From: Tetranychus cinnabarinus
Lineage: Eukaryota > Arthropoda > Arachnida > Trombidiformes > Tetranychidae
Assembly (NCBI GenBank): GCA_022266195.1
Contig: WHVY01000008.1
Coordinates: 1,302,001 to 1,366,000 of the forward strand
Direction of reading: 5' to 3'
DNA length: 64,000 bases
Shown piece after piece: positions 49,700-61,260 of the stretch. The number at the start of each line of letters is the position of its first letter. The first letter of the stretch is position 1. The translations under genes and the position numbers were made by a program. The notes under the pieces were generated by a model. It did no database searches, was not told where the DNA came from, and worked only from the letters and a program-made list of their open reading frames with translations.

Positions 49700-51297
49700 T
49701 TGGCCACAATGAATCGAAGGGTTTTAATGTTGATTGTAAGTTTAATTAGTTGGATGGTAATTAATAAGTAAACATAAACAAAGGCGAACAAAACAATCAA
49801 ATGGACATCAGTTAATTGGAATCACAGGACAAATTCAATCTTTTGATTGAACGGCAATGGCGTTTATAAAAACTTTCAACTCTAATTCACGTTTTTATAT
49901 TAAACTTTTTATTTTTAATAATTTTGTTGATATCAAAACCTCCACCTCAAGCTTGGTACAAAAGGTTTGGGGAAATTCATTTGAATAGTGAATCGCGATA
50001 ATTTGATTTTATGCATCAAGGTTTTGAATACAAATACATATTGATAACTCACTTTGATAAGTTAAATAGATTCCTTTATTTATCAGTTAATTGCCATATT
50101 TATGACCATTAACATTGAAAGAATAGAGTAATACATTGAGTTCATGAACTGGGTCATGAAATATCTCATAGTGGCAACAAGACAACATTGAAATTGATTT
50201 CAAAGCTAAAAGACAGTATTTTGGCCAGACACAGGTCTTACAAGAGTTACTTGTTAGTTGGATTCGAGCTCCAAGATTCAAGATACAACCTATGAAGATT
50301 AAACAATCTTATCGCTTAGGCTATTAGCTACCTATTTACGATTGTTAGTTTAATTCAGTTTTTAATTAATTATACTAATTGGCTAACTAAACATCAAATA
50401 ATATCATAAAAAATAGCTAATCCTACGAAGTGACATTATTAGAGGTTTGTTAACAGTTTGCGTAAAAATAATTGCCCGTTTTTAGACTTGCGTTTGCTGT
50501 TGCTGATGTACGCTGAAAATTCACTTTATGTTCATTTCGAGTAATTTTTAGGTACAACTTATCACAGCCTTTTCTTGATAGAATGTAACTCAGATAAATA
50601 ATGGAAGAGACTTGGGTGACAATTAATCAAACCATTATCTTTATTATCTTCATCACGTTTAAAAGTTGAAGCATCAGTTATACACCAGTGATGCTTTAAT
50701 CATATGGTGAAATCAAGTAAAGCGTAAGATAAACTGTCGTGTGGATTTATATCGTGCGATAAAAGGATTTACATTGAAAGAATTGATTTTTTTTATTTGC
50801 AAGGTTATTTTGTTGTAAAATGATTCGTCGATCAAAAAATTACAAAAATATGTTCAATTTAATCAACATAAAACATTTCTTCCTAGACTTCGGTAATTCT
50901 CCGCAATTTTTGGCTAATAAACATTGGAATATCAAAAATTAAAATTCTTTTAAGTAGACAATGTTTATTCATTTTCACAGTCTACTTCTGTGATTTGACG
51001 CTTATTTTGACATTAACTAAGCAAGTTTCAGGCCTCTAACCATTACAGAAAATTACTGATTTTGATGGCAAATCTGACCACACAACTGTACAAAAGGTGA
51101 TCGATGTTCCAACTTTGACATCGATTTCTCGCAATCTGTCGATTTAAAAAAATTTTAGCGAGATCATCAAATCAGATTTTGATCAAGTTTGGTAATGTGA
51201 TAAATTGGTTTTGCTAAACTCTCTATGGGAGTATTTCGAGTCAAAAGAAGACAGTTTTAGCATAATTCACTCAATAAATTTGCTATAAATTAATTGA
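49700..51297. other. Intergenic DNA with dispersed-repeat fragments
   Basis: About 49955-50060 resembles 36135-36245. About 50090-50290 is the reverse complement of the 36700-36780 repeat. About 51085-51150 (ACAAAAGGTGATCGATG...) is a diverged B-module fragment of the 6-12 kb array. No gene; the minus frame at 50087-50281 lies within repeat. Confidence 0.5.
51281..51290 (+). promoter_or_regulatory. TATA-like box before the DM9 gene
   Basis: GCTATAAATT 14 bp before the first ATG (51298) and 38 bp before the second in-frame ATG (51322). If functional, transcription would start near 51310-51315, favouring the second ATG. Confidence 0.4.
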
Positions 51298-52025
51298 ATG
51301 ATTAATTTAAATTGTGGTGCAATGGCTCAATACATCAATTTTAGCTCATCTTCAACTAAACTGCGTTCAATCGCTATTGGTGCTATTGCATTAGTATCCA
51401 CTCTAATAACAATTGGAGTTGTAGTTACAGTTAACATTAAACATAAATCTTCATCAACTAACAACATCGAACATGGTAAGTTTTTCGTTTCTTACACAAA
51501 TAATGAATAATTGTTACTCTCTATTCGTTTTTTATATTCTTAGGCGAGGCTAAAATTAAATTCATTGAGCCTCAATGGATACCATACGTTAGAAATACAT
51601 CTCTTGTGAATGCCTTCGTTGCTGGTACTAATAGCCAGTCCAAATCCATTTACGTCTGTCGAGTGGACTTAGTTCGTAACCCATCGGACTTATTACCTGG
51701 AATGTTTGATCCTGACAGGGGATGTGTAGTTACTTATGGAGGAACTTCTCGCGTCTATCTTATCGATTTTGAAATACTCTTAGCAAAAGATCCTTCAGTA
51801 CTTGTATGGGAATCCGATACTAATGGACATGCACCTATTGGTGCTTTAAGTGGAGGTCTTTCCGGGATAAAAGAAGAACTTCAAATATCGAGAGTCAAAA
51901 TTGGCTCGGGTCAATATATTGGTAAAGTTCATGGGCGACATTCAATGGCTTATGTTTCATATGACGGCAAAGAAAAGGCCGTTTCAAGTTATCAAGTTCT
52001 GTGTCTACAAGATTACAACTTATGA
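51298..52025 (+). CDS. Membrane-anchored DM9-repeat protein
   Basis: Exons 51298-51475 and 51544-52025 (68-bp intron); 219 residues from the first ATG, 211 from the second (51322). An N-terminal hydrophobic span (LRSIAIGAIALVSTLITIGV) without a following cleavage motif suggests a type II membrane or signal-anchored protein. Beyond it lie two DM9 repeats (DUF3421-like): WIPYVRNTSLVNAFVAGT with YVCRVDL, LLPGMFDPDRGCVVTYGG and YLIDFEIL; then WESDTNGHAPIGALSGG with ISRVKIG, YIGKVHGRHSMAYVSYDG and YQVLC. DM9 proteins in invertebrates include carbohydrate-binding, pathogen-responsive factors. An immune or glycan-recognition role is plausible but inferred from the family. Confidence 0.88.
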
Positions 52026-53554
52026 AACATCCAACATAAACCATCACATTATCAAATTAAAATAGTTCGCTTCCCTCCATTTGCTTCAGATTGTTTTCTC
52101 CATCGTAACATTTAGGGCCATTTAATAACATTTATTAATAATAATCCTTTAGCGGACAAAATTCCCATGGAATCAACTAAAATTTAGTTAAACTAATAAT
52201 TAAATAAAAAGTCTTCGTCCAATTTACCAAGCACTAGATCCAGTCATTTCAAGTTACCACTTTGGAGTCTAAATTTCAACTCGACTCAATAATCCATTTG
52301 TTGAAGCAAAGAGTTTGTTTTGTCCTTCTGACCATTGTTGAAAATAAGAAATGTGTTTGTCAAGACAGGGAAATGGACAGAATAAAGAAAGAGGAGAATA
52401 ATTTTGACAATTTCTCTGTCTCAATAAAGACTTAATTTTTGAATGTTACATACACATTCAATCGTCATCAAAAAACACGAATTCCTGGTAAAAATCTATT
52501 GGCAGAATAAGAAATCCAAAGATTGAAATCTTCAGATTTTGGCACATTAATAATATTCATTTCAGAATGAAAAAAAACATTTTTTAAGCACATTTCGTTC
52601 GGGTTGAGAGTTAAACCTTAGTTGGTTGTAAAGGCTAAAACTGACTCCATCCATTTTTCGTGGATGTAGTTTAATCATGGCTTTCAGCTGTGTAAAAATT
52701 AGAATTCTTTAGAATGCTTTTAGTTTGGTCACAATTTTTACGCAAAAATTTCAGGTTTGACTTTATACATACATATTGTACATATGTCTATTTTATAGAT
52801 TACTAAGACTATCAAACAATTCTGTCATTTTTTACCGATGCCTGTTGCTTCGATTACAAATAAGTCCGACTAATTCTATTGACTCGATAATTTCAGATGG
52901 ACAAGAGTATCAGTATTTTAGCTCGGAAATGAAAAGATCACTCGACCATCATAATTTAGTTTCATAGTTAACCAATGTCTGATATTGTGTCATGCTTCCA
53001 CCATGAGATATCCATAATTAAATTCATAAAAAATGGAACTTATCCGAACGAATCCTAATATTACATAATTCGTCGTAATTCATAATTCAAATGAATTTCC
53101 CCAATGCATGTTGCACTAACAAATAAGCTTTAGCATCAAATATTGGAAAGCTGATAAAATTAAAATTAATGATGAAAACATTGAAGTGATAATATCATTC
53201 GATATTATTATCTCATGAAAGAGTTTTTCCGAGAATATTCAATGTTAGTGAGATAATCAATTAATTTTGATCAAAGTCAATTAGGGCGACAATGACTGAT
53301 CTTTTAATATAACACAATATCTCACACATTGTCGCCTTAAACATGGCAGAGATTAAATTGAATTAATCTTTTTAACACCTTTGCTTGGTCTTACTGGGAT
53401 GGCTTAACGCCCTTTTCAATGCTGATGAATTAATTTTGCAAATAAAATCTTCTTTAAAAAGTTTTACAAGTTCAGATCAATCTCTTAGGTGTAATTTGAA
53501 AATTCAAACCACTTTCCTTCACCTAAATTTTACACATTAACAATTGATTCCAAG
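52026..53554. other. Intergenic DNA holding two dispersed repeats
   Basis: About 52110-52480 is an inverted copy of the repeat at 62730-63105, and about 52900-53050 matches 36620-36790. No supported gene. Confidence 0.5.
52110..52480 (-). repeat. Dispersed repeat, copy 1 (inverted relative to 62.7-63.1 kb)
   Basis: Reverse complement of 62730-63105. Shared landmarks are GGAAATGGACAGAATAAAGA, AACAATGGTCAGAAGG, ACCACTTTGGAGTC, TTAGTTTAACTAA and ATTATTATTAATAAAT. It is about 370 bp long, with no open frame. Probably a non-autonomous mobile element. Confidence 0.7.
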
Positions 53555-56500
53555 ATGAAAATCGATCTCAACTTTTCTTTTTTACTTTGTTTTCTTTGCT
53601 TAATTAACTCAACTCTTTGTGATGACTTCAAATGCCCTGTAAGGGGTAAAGTTGGTGAATTGAAAGTTCCAAATGTTCTCAGTTCGATTAATAAGCAAAC
53701 TGGTTATCATGCTTCTGTTGAAGTCATTAATTCAACTCGAAAAAATTTAATCCATGATTATTACGATTGGAAAAATAACGTTGGCTTTATTGACTTGGAA
53801 GCAACCATTCAAGGTAAAATTAATCGATTTTATTATTATCATTCAACAGAGGAGAAGATTGCTGTTCGAGAAAATATGTGTACAAGATTAGACTTGACCC
53901 AAGATGTGAAAATTAAATCGATAAAAGATTGGTTTGAACCATCTTCTATTGTCGCTAGTTCAAAGATGTTTAAAGACTTGGTTCATTTGGGACCAACAGG
54001 ATTGATGATCTATGCCCATAGCATAAGTGATAAAGCTTCCTTCATTGGATCCGAACTGATTGAAGGTCGTACTGTTAATCATTGGTTTTATTGTACTAAT
54101 CCTAATGGACCTTACATTGACTTTTACTTTGATGTTAAGACCTCATTGCCTTACCGGTTCTCGTTGTATTATCCTGAATGGATTGAAACACAGGAGGCCA
54201 TTTCAATAAATGAAACTCGAACAGTTAAAAAACAAGTTGATTCCGAGTTAAAATATGTTTACAACTTTTTCATGTTCAAACCATTGGTCATATCATCAGA
54301 TGATCCCATTCCATACCCATTGGGTTATGGATGTGCGCTTAAAGGTACCATCCCTTACACCCCATTACCAGATTTTAGCCAAGTTAAAGAGTTTACTATG
54401 GACATGGAAGCGATAATCACTTATTCTGACCGTGACCCTATCAAATCAACGGCTCGAGTAATGAAACGAGGCGAAGTAATTTCATACGAAATCCAGGAAG
54501 GAACTGATTTCTTTCGTTTCATTGAAATGCCAACTTCTTTAGGAAGATTTGAAGTCGATAAACACACCGGTCGATGCCGTTATTATGTAAGTAAAGTAGA
54601 TGATAAACATTTTTATCATGATACAGATACTCTGATCACCCGTTGGCCTTTACACCAAGATGGTGGCTTCAATCTATTGTATTATTTGGTAATGAAACCA
54701 CCTGAAGATCATGAAGTAACTTTCATTGGTGAGATACCTTTTGGACCTTTCCGAGTCGAAGAATACACAATAGAACACTTCTTCTTCGATTCAAGTACTG
54801 CAATTGTTAACTATTATTACATAAAGAATGCAACTAATTCTGTTCCGAGTAAAGTCATATTCACCAAAGGTCAAGCCTCTCCTAAATACGACCATGATAT
54901 ACCTATGCAAATTGAGGTAACCATAATTAATAGCGCAAACGATAACATTGACTATGAAGATGGATTCGATGTTTCTGGTTGTTATGAAGAACCAGGAAAC
55001 TTCACTTGGTTTCAACTGCTCTTTTCAAATCCATGGACCAGTAACTTCAATATGCAAGAAATTAAGGAATCGACAGAAAAATATTTGACTTCATTCATTC
55101 CAATAACTCGCATTGGTTCAATTCATACACAAGAAGTCGATTCTAATATATATGTTACTGTTAAGCTTTATGATCGTGTACATTTCATTGAGGCTCATAA
55201 GGATGAGCCAGAATATGCAATTCTCAATCCTTCAAATATTTTGCAAACATTTAAAGTCGAGGATTGTGAACAAATTTGCAGTGCGAACCCCGACTGTTAT
55301 TATTTTAGTTATTGTGGTGATTATGAATGTTCAATGTTTGCAAGTCTACACAATCCTCCAGAGAAAAAATACAAACCAGACTGCACATTTTATTCTAGAT
55401 ATATACCAAGGGTAACTGTATTAGTTTACAAAAATTACCTGTCGACCATGTCACACGTATTGCAACAGATAAGGAATAAAATTGTATCAGGAAAATTTCG
55501 TTTGCCGATCGGTCTATCAGCTGAAGATTTGTTCGTTGTCAATGGACCTGAAGAGATTGGTGACATTTCCCAGCAACTGCATACAAGTGGTTCCAAACCT
55601 TTAAGAGCTGAAGATTTTCCAATCATTAAAAGTGATCGCCATTTCAATGAAGCACAATTCGAGATCCAGAAAAGTACTCTTCAAGATTGTTTCATGGCTT
55701 GTTTCAATGATGTTGATTGTAACACACTTTCATATTGTATTGGCCAGAATAAGGAATGCATTCTGAGTGGAGAAACATCGAGTTCATTGAAAGACACACT
55801 CGAAGACAAAACAAGTCATGCAGATGGATGCAACATCTATCAGAGTAAATATGTTAACATTTTAATTTGTGTTGCTTGAATTAATTTTGTTCAATTTCAA
55901 TTTAGAATCATTTATGAATCTATTCCATGAGTATCCTGGCAAAAGTCTAGTTCTGGATGCCGTCTCGACCATATCTGATGTACCAATTGGTGATTGTGCT
56001 AAAAGATGTGCTCAGTCAAATGATTTCAATTGTGAATCATTTGATTATTGCCAAGATAATTATGAACGGTAAGTCGGAACTTAAATCAATGTCGTGAAAT
56101 GGATCTGTTTGTCTAAAACGTCATGTTCAAACACATTGAGATAAGGTTAAAAAACGATTTGATGAATTTTACTTAATAACTTGAACTAAAACCTGGTTGA
56201 AAATGAATGATTAAAACACTATTAATAGTGATACTCTTAAGTTAATGTAATTTTATTTTTTATCCCAACTCCTTCCAGAAATGAATCTGTTTGTTTCTTA
56301 CATGTCAATCACATTGAGATTGATAAAGTTCATCAAATAAATGCAACAAACTGGAAGTTTGCTGGAGCTGGATGTTCCCATTATTCAAGTAAAAACTTTA
56401 ATCAAATATTTATTTGAAATATAATATTTACTAATTATTCAATCTTTTGACTTTTCCAGAAAAATCTGAACTTGATTATGAACATAAAGTTGGACTTGCA

Positions 56501-56983
56501 TTGAAAGATAACATGAAAGAATCAATTGTTGGAACCTTTGACCATCTATCATTAGAACATTGTGCTTTCCAATGCAATACAGATCCCAATTGTTTCACAT
56601 TCGAGTTTTGTGAAAAAATTAACAATCAGAAAATTGCCGGCAGTAGTGTTTCATTGACGAGTTGTTCATTGACAAACTTGAAACCACTTAATGCTAATCA
56701 ATCTCAACTATTTGAACAATCAAAAAAAAGAAACAAAATTTGCTCGATTTACATAAATAATAAGAAGATTACAGGAAAGAGTAAAACTGATCCACAGCCA
56801 TCCGAATTACCAACAAAATTAAATAATTTTAACTTAATATTTGGCTTGGTGACAATAGTATTCGTATTGGGCTTTGCTGGTGGATTCATTGGATTTAAAG
56901 TTGCTGCTTTTCGAGTCATTTCAGACAGATCTATCAGAGGGAAACGGGAGATGAATTTGCAGGACTCATTTAATCTTAGGTAG
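53555..56983 (+). CDS. Large receptor-like protein with Apple/PAN-like modules and a C-terminal membrane span
   Basis: Exons 53555-55844, 55906-56068, 56279-56388, 56460-56983, with consistent phases; 1028 residues. Signal peptide 1-22 (FLLCFLCLINSTLC). Residues about 25-490 are beta-rich repeats with the look of arthropod LolA/lipoprotein-like domains (GKINRFYYYHS with CTRLDL; STARVMKRGEVISYE with GRCRYYV), which I propose but cannot confirm. Four Cys modules of Apple/PAN type follow: EDCEQICSANPDCYYFSYC (about 569), LQDCFMACFNDVDCNTLSYC (about 707), DCAKRCAQSNDFNCESFDYC (about 798) and EHCAFQCNTDPNCFTFEFC (about 885). A transmembrane helix at about 975-998 (IFGLVTIVFVLGFAGGFIGF) and a basic cytoplasmic tail end the protein. 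Type I membrane protein, function unknown. Confidence 0.85.
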
Positions 56984-57528
56984 CATGGTACTTTTGGTAT
57001 CTATTTATGTAGTTTAATTTGTATACCAGTAAATTAAATGTAATGTGCTTCATCATACATCACCAAAAGTGTTTCAATTCTGTATTTCATTTTGTTGCTT
57101 GAGGGCACATTTCTTTTATTCATATTTTGTCAGAAAGTAATAAGAGGGCGGAATTTGCCTAGGAAATATATCTTTTTAAAATAATTTTTTTAGATGTAAA
57201 CCATTCTATTTAATGGTTTTTTTAAACAACCATTCATTTTTTTGTAGTTGCTGAAATAAGTTATAAATGCGACAATCGAAACATACAAAGTTTCCAAAAG
57301 ATTCGTAAAATCGGGACTCAATGATAATCAACCGCTACACAGAAGTAGTCATTAAAAGGGACAAGCTTTTTTTCAATTTGTCCAAGAAATTTGCCCTAGA
57401 TCTTAGAGGTTAGACTTTCCTAGAACAGACAAGTTTGATCTTGGTTGATTACATTTTCCTAGAACGGACAAGTTAGGTACACCGTATGATATTCACATCG
57501 AAAGATGGTCCTAGAGGGTGGAAAAAAG

Positions 57529-57780
57529 CTAAATGAATGATGATATTATAAAAAGCTGATTAACCACACTGTCTGATGGTATTGTCCTAGAGCTGACAAC
57601 TGCACACTGTGCCAGTAAACTTGTACCAGACCGGGATTCTGCAGTATTCGCATACTCTTTGAACTGCAGTTGTCCAGTTATGATGGATTGCTTCATATCA
57701 CGAATGCTCACATAGATTGTGAAAAGTGAAACGCCTCCAACAGTTAAAAATCTACCATCAGACTCACAGTAACCTTTCAT
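57529..57780 (-). pseudogene. Unassigned coding-like fragment
   Basis: The minus-strand frame from 57780 reads KGYCESDGRFLTVGGVSLF and IYVSIRDMKQSIITGQLQ, with a short upstream open stretch (KIRLWRSFNEI) before a stop. It looks like part of a coding exon but has no recognised domain, promoter or partner exons. It could be a gene relic or chance. Confidence 0.25.
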
Positions 57781-58358
57781 TATTTCGTTGAAGCTGCGCC
57801 ATAAACGGATTTTTTCTTAACCCTCCGTTGCTACTCTTAAAAAAAGTCATAAGCACTCTACTCTTGTGACAAAAATCTCTGGGGCAATAAAAAAATAAAA
57901 TGTATAAGAGGGAAAAAAAGTTGCAAAAAAGGAAAGAGTAACCCTTGACCCTTTTTGGCCAAAATGTAACTTTGAATTTTATTGCTTTTTAGTTTTTTAG
58001 GCTGCTTTGCTAGTTCGCGACTAGATTCTTACTTCTTTTTTGTTTTTGGACTTTTCAAGTTTTGTGTTTGAAATCAAGTCAAAAATATTTAGTCTTGTGA
58101 TATTCAATTCAGCAAAAAAAATTCAATTGTCAGTTTTTCAATACTTTTTCGTGATACTTTTTCAACAAAATTTTCAAATAGTTATTTTGATAAATTAGTT
58201 AGTGTTTTAAATACTAAATTATATACAACTTTAACGATCATCAATTTCATGCCAATTGGATTATTGTGTGTATTTTTATCGGATTACCATACAATATTTT
58301 GTGATTCGGACTACAATATTTTCCAATCTTCGGATTAATATCAAATATTTTAAATGAT

Positions 58359-58406
58359 AATATATAGTATATATATATAATATATATATAATATATAATA
58401 TATAAT
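58359..58406. repeat. AT dinucleotide microsatellite
   Basis: Nearly pure TATATA/ATATAA repeat of about 48 bp. Confidence 0.9.
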
Positions 58407-58984
58407 CAAATATAATGTCTTCTTGATTTGTTTTCTTGAAAAAACCTTTCGAGTTTTAGATAGATACAAAAGATAGTTACAGCACAAACAAGTCAGATTC
58501 ACTAATTTCGGTTTAATGGACTTATGATTGATTAAAAAGGCATCACCAATGGCAGATGTGACAAAGTAATTTTAATGAATGTTTAATTATTATTTAATAA
58601 AATAAAATTATAGATGAGTTTGTTGTAGGATTTTATTTGGATTCTAAAAGCAATGATGAAAATGAAGCTATCAACAAAAACCACAACAATGCTTTTCGAT
58701 ATATCTTATCCTCATATCGTTCTCATGTATGAGTCAGGCTTGAGTCAGAGTGCAATTTTTCATTTCACATGTTTTTTTGATTGTTGTGTTCAATTTTTGT
58801 TTTTTGTATTAGTACAGTTTAAAAGTTTATCTCAACATTTATTATTATCTATGAGTTTCGAATTTTTAAGTTAAAATGACTATAATTAAAATAGATGAAT
58901 ACACGACAACCAAGGAAACAATAATACATTTACTTCTGGTTCGGAATGGTATTCTGATCAAATAATCAACCCTTTTTTTTGTCT

Positions 58985-59790
58985 TCTCCAGCAGCTAAAT
59001 ACAAGAATATATTGTGTTGACGTTTTGGTATACGCGTTTCAAACCAAAGGTGGTCAAAAAACCAACTAAAAGAGGTAAGACAAAAAAGCTAAGAAAAAAA
59101 TTGAAAATGGTGCGCGAGATCGAGACACCCATTGAATGGCCATCGCCGATTAGTGATCACGATTTAATGTTATTTCCTACGCATCGAAATTTACACTGGA
59201 CGCTTATTGTTTTGGGCAATCGTGATAAAACTATGCATTATTATGACACCATGTCAAGCGGTAATCCGGAAATACTTTATAATTATAAAGTAATGATTGA
59301 AAATTGTCACCCGGAATTCGCGTGGAAGTTTATCAACCGAATATTCCTCAACAAGATGACCAAGACAGCTGTGGCCCATTCGTATGTAATTACGGGGCAA
59401 TGGTCGTTCTAGTCGTCGTTCATCTGACTGGTTTGCCAGAATTCGATATCCAGCATCAGAAAAATTTTAATAAGGTAAGTTTTACCAATATTTTTAATCA
59501 ACTTATTCTCTGCCTCAAATTGTTTTCAAGCTTGAGAACAACTTGAGGTTGAATGTTAATTTTAAAATTTTTTGTTTTTTATTGCAGTCACATATAAAAG
59601 CAATGCGACAACGACAAAGAAATGCATTGATAAAAAAATCAATCACGACTTATGATGAGATCACGAATTACCAAGCGGAATCGGATGCAGTGAAAATTTT
59701 GGCCAATACTTCGAGCAGTACTTCACAATATCAAGCTCTCGTGAAGCGTAAAAGCGAAGAATACGAAAAAGAAACAGAAAAGCGACTAAA
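58985..59790 (+). pseudogene. Ulp1/SENP-type cysteine peptidase, frame-broken
   Basis: Resembles the C48 SUMO/NEDD8-protease fold. The first frame (from 59014) has FWYTRFKPK, a Lys-rich insert, LHWTLIVLGN (catalytic His) and MHYYDTMSSG (Asp). The active-site stretch IPQQDDQDSCGPFVCNYGAM, with Gln and Cys, lies in a frame shifted by one base, the shift being near 59320. It continues through a well-formed intron (59475-59587, AAG|GTAAGT...TTGCAG) into SHIKAMRQRQRNALIKKS and a charged helix ending at 59790, before another GTAAGT. An earlier shift near 59015 is likely (IYCVDV versus LTFWYTRF). Such domains occur in host SENPs and in some DNA transposons. The breaks suggest a recent pseudogene, transposon remnant or assembly error. 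Confidence 0.6.
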
Positions 59791-60300
59791 GTAAGTATAA
59801 GTTGAATAAAAAGGCTCAACCTCCCTTTAATCAACAGTTTTCAGTAAGAAATACCGTACCACCTAAGCCTTTCAATCCTACCACACCTGCATCTTATGTG
59901 CTCACCGATTGTGATGAGCAATACCTTTTTATCATGTTTTTAGTCCAGAACCAACGAATCAAAGGTTTAGTGGACTGTCAACTGTCAACTGTTTTCTTAA
60001 TCAAGTACCGATTCTGCAGCCCCGTGGTTACGTTAGGGCAGGTTAGAGTAGGGTAGGTATCATACGGTAAGGCAGGCATTTGATAGGCTTGCAGGGACTT
60101 CTTTTTGCATTCAAGCCTAAAAATTTTTTTCGAAGCGAAAGCTATGGCCAAGAAATACGATTTTTTCACCCAAAAACGGAAACTTAAAAAAAGGCCTGAT
60201 TTTTTTTATGAAATTGGTCCTGACGCTGTGTCCTACCGATAGTTAGCCCTTGATGGTCTGATGATCAATTTAATGCAAACTCAAAAGAATGGTCCCTTAG
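59791..60300. other. Interval after the peptidase relic
   Basis: The plus-strand frame 59802-60056 (FNPTTPASYVLTDCDEQYLF) follows the last donor site and may be intronic. No domain identified. Confidence 0.35.
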
Positions 60301-60790
60301 TAACATAATTTCCACGCGGAATTATTGATGGCCCTAATATAGTTATATAATCACCCCTAAGTGCGAGAAATTTTGCCTCAAAGTCAAAAAAGTTTATTTT
60401 TGCTGCGGAAATAGTCGAATCCAGAATTTTTTTGTTAGGATTCAAGATTGGAAAATTAAAAAATAAGATAATTCTAACCCTGAAAATATCATGATTAGAA
60501 AAGTAGACCAATCCAAACTAAAATGAAAATGTTCGTTGCGCGTTTTACCTACCTTCAAGATGCGATATTTTTCGAAGCCAGAATCATACAATTACAAAGT
60601 GGACATCCCTCGATAGATAATTTTTTGTTAAATTCTTAAAGCCAAAAATATTCATGTAATTGCGATTTGACTATTTTTGAGGTGATTTTAGGCAAAAATC
60701 AACCTTTTGACTTTAAGGCGAAATTTCTCGTACTTAAGGTAATTATGTAAATTTCGGAACTATTGTGAACAAAATTTGCACTATTTGACT
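60300..60790. mobile_element. Inverted-repeat element
   Basis: Left arm about 60353-60405 (CCCTAAGTGCGAGAAATTTT, GCCTCAAAGTC, TTTATTTTTGC) matches the reverse complement of about 60691-60740 (GGCAAAAATCAA, GACTTTAAGGCGAAATTTCT, CGTACTTAAGG). Weaker matches extend on both sides. The spacer is about 285 bp with no coding capacity. Probably a non-autonomous foldback or MITE. Precise ends are not determined. Confidence 0.6.
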
Positions 60791-60839
60791 ACATATAATC
60801 GAAAAGAATTTTGAAATCGGACAACGAACAAAAAAGTTA

Positions 60840-61260
60840 TTAGCGATGCAAAACCGCGTATTTGACATTTACACCCTGTATATGCGTATCTGTCTTTGCA
60901 AGTGTACGAAATTTAATGTCCGTGGCTGTACTTATAATTTGTTTTGTATTTACATTATGTGTTTTTCTTCCCATGAATTTAACAATAAACCATGATTTGC
61001 AGGGAACGATGCTGCAAATGATTATCATAAATAAAATCAACAGCAAAAGTAACATTATTTTTAAAGCTTTATCGGCTTTAAGGTCAAGCCATTCAGTGTT
61101 CAAATCAAGTCCTTCAAAAATAGAGGCATCACTCATATTTTACTTACAATATCCAATCGCTCATTGAAGGCTGATGTTGGTAAAACAGATAATTGCAATG
61201 AAAAGTCAATGTCTTCATCAATTGGAGCTTGAAAACCTTGAAAAAAGGTTTATATTGAAA
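60840..61260 (-). pseudogene. Possible exon fragments, unassigned
   Basis: On the minus strand, about 61260-61155 reads GFQAPIDEDIDFSLQLSVLP then TSAFNERLDI and ends at a GTAAGT donor. Just beyond it an ATG frame (MSDASIFEGLDLNTEWLDLK) runs into a hydrophobic stretch LLLLLILFMIIICS at an AG acceptor-like site. This may be two pieces of one small gene, but I cannot recognise it or decide the splicing. Confidence 0.25.

Larger units (their letters stand above)
56984..58980. other. Gene-poor, mobile-element-like DNA
   Basis: Contains a 20-bp direct repeat family (TTTCCTAGAAC-GACAAGTT at about 57412 and 57454, with a degenerate copy near 57583), an unassigned minus-strand fragment (57529-57780), long A/T runs and an AT microsatellite. 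No intact gene seen. Confidence 0.45.
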
